A DNA stretch of 6,329 nucleotides, taken from NCBI GenBank assembly GCA_030611945.1, contig JAUWOV010000090.1, forward strand, positions 1 to 6,329. The letters are read 5' to 3'. The notes below the pieces were generated by a model. The model saw only the letters and a list, made by a program, of their open reading frames with translations. It did no database searches and was not told the DNA's origin. Below, piece by piece: positions 6,329 to 6,329 of this stretch (the stretch's first letter is position 1; every line of letters begins with the position of its first letter). This stretch comes from a bacterium (GTDB lineage Bacteria > JAHJDO01). The position numbers were made by a program, and so were the translations under genes.

Positions 6329-6329
6329 T

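Overview
The window looks like AT-rich chromosomal DNA from a Gram-negative bacterium. It holds two gene blocks that converge on a gene-poor stretch of about 715 bases. The left block, on the + strand, is one housekeeping gene: DNA polymerase III alpha subunit (dnaE). It is cut by the window's left edge and carries an apparent frameshift near position 46. The right block, on the - strand, is a compact operon-like cluster running leftward from about position 6161 to 4062. It encodes a TadG-like (Flp pilus-assembly, Tad N-terminal type) membrane-anchored protein split by a frameshift, then a TadE-like pseudopilin, then an unrecognised exported protein of 272 residues. Each of the last two genes starts inside the stop codon of the previous one (ATGA overlaps), so the three are probably co-transcribed and translationally coupled.

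The gene-poor middle (3347-4061) has no convincing gene. It contains several inverted repeats, notably two diverged copies of one short palindromic repeat in opposite orientation (3832-3858 and 3878-3904). The sequence after them, to about 3960, is rich in G/T and GATTT-like words. The repeats look like members of a dispersed REP/MITE-like family, but membership elsewhere in the genome cannot be judged from this window.

Both the dnaE head and the tadG-like gene carry single short indels. For the tadG-like gene, an imperfect 24-base tandem duplication shows exactly where one base is missing. Two indels in 6.3 kb, one of them in an essential gene, fit errors in a draft or metagenome-derived sequence better than two real pseudogenes, although the sequence alone cannot decide this.

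Taxonomic placement is weak. Low GC, a signal-peptide-bearing exported protein, minor-pilin genes of the Tad type and palindromic interspersed repeats together suggest an uncultivated Gram-negative lineage; something like Omnitrophota is a guess only. I see no clear evidence of a wholly new system. The least understood part is the small pilin/exported-protein operon with its uncharacterised third member.
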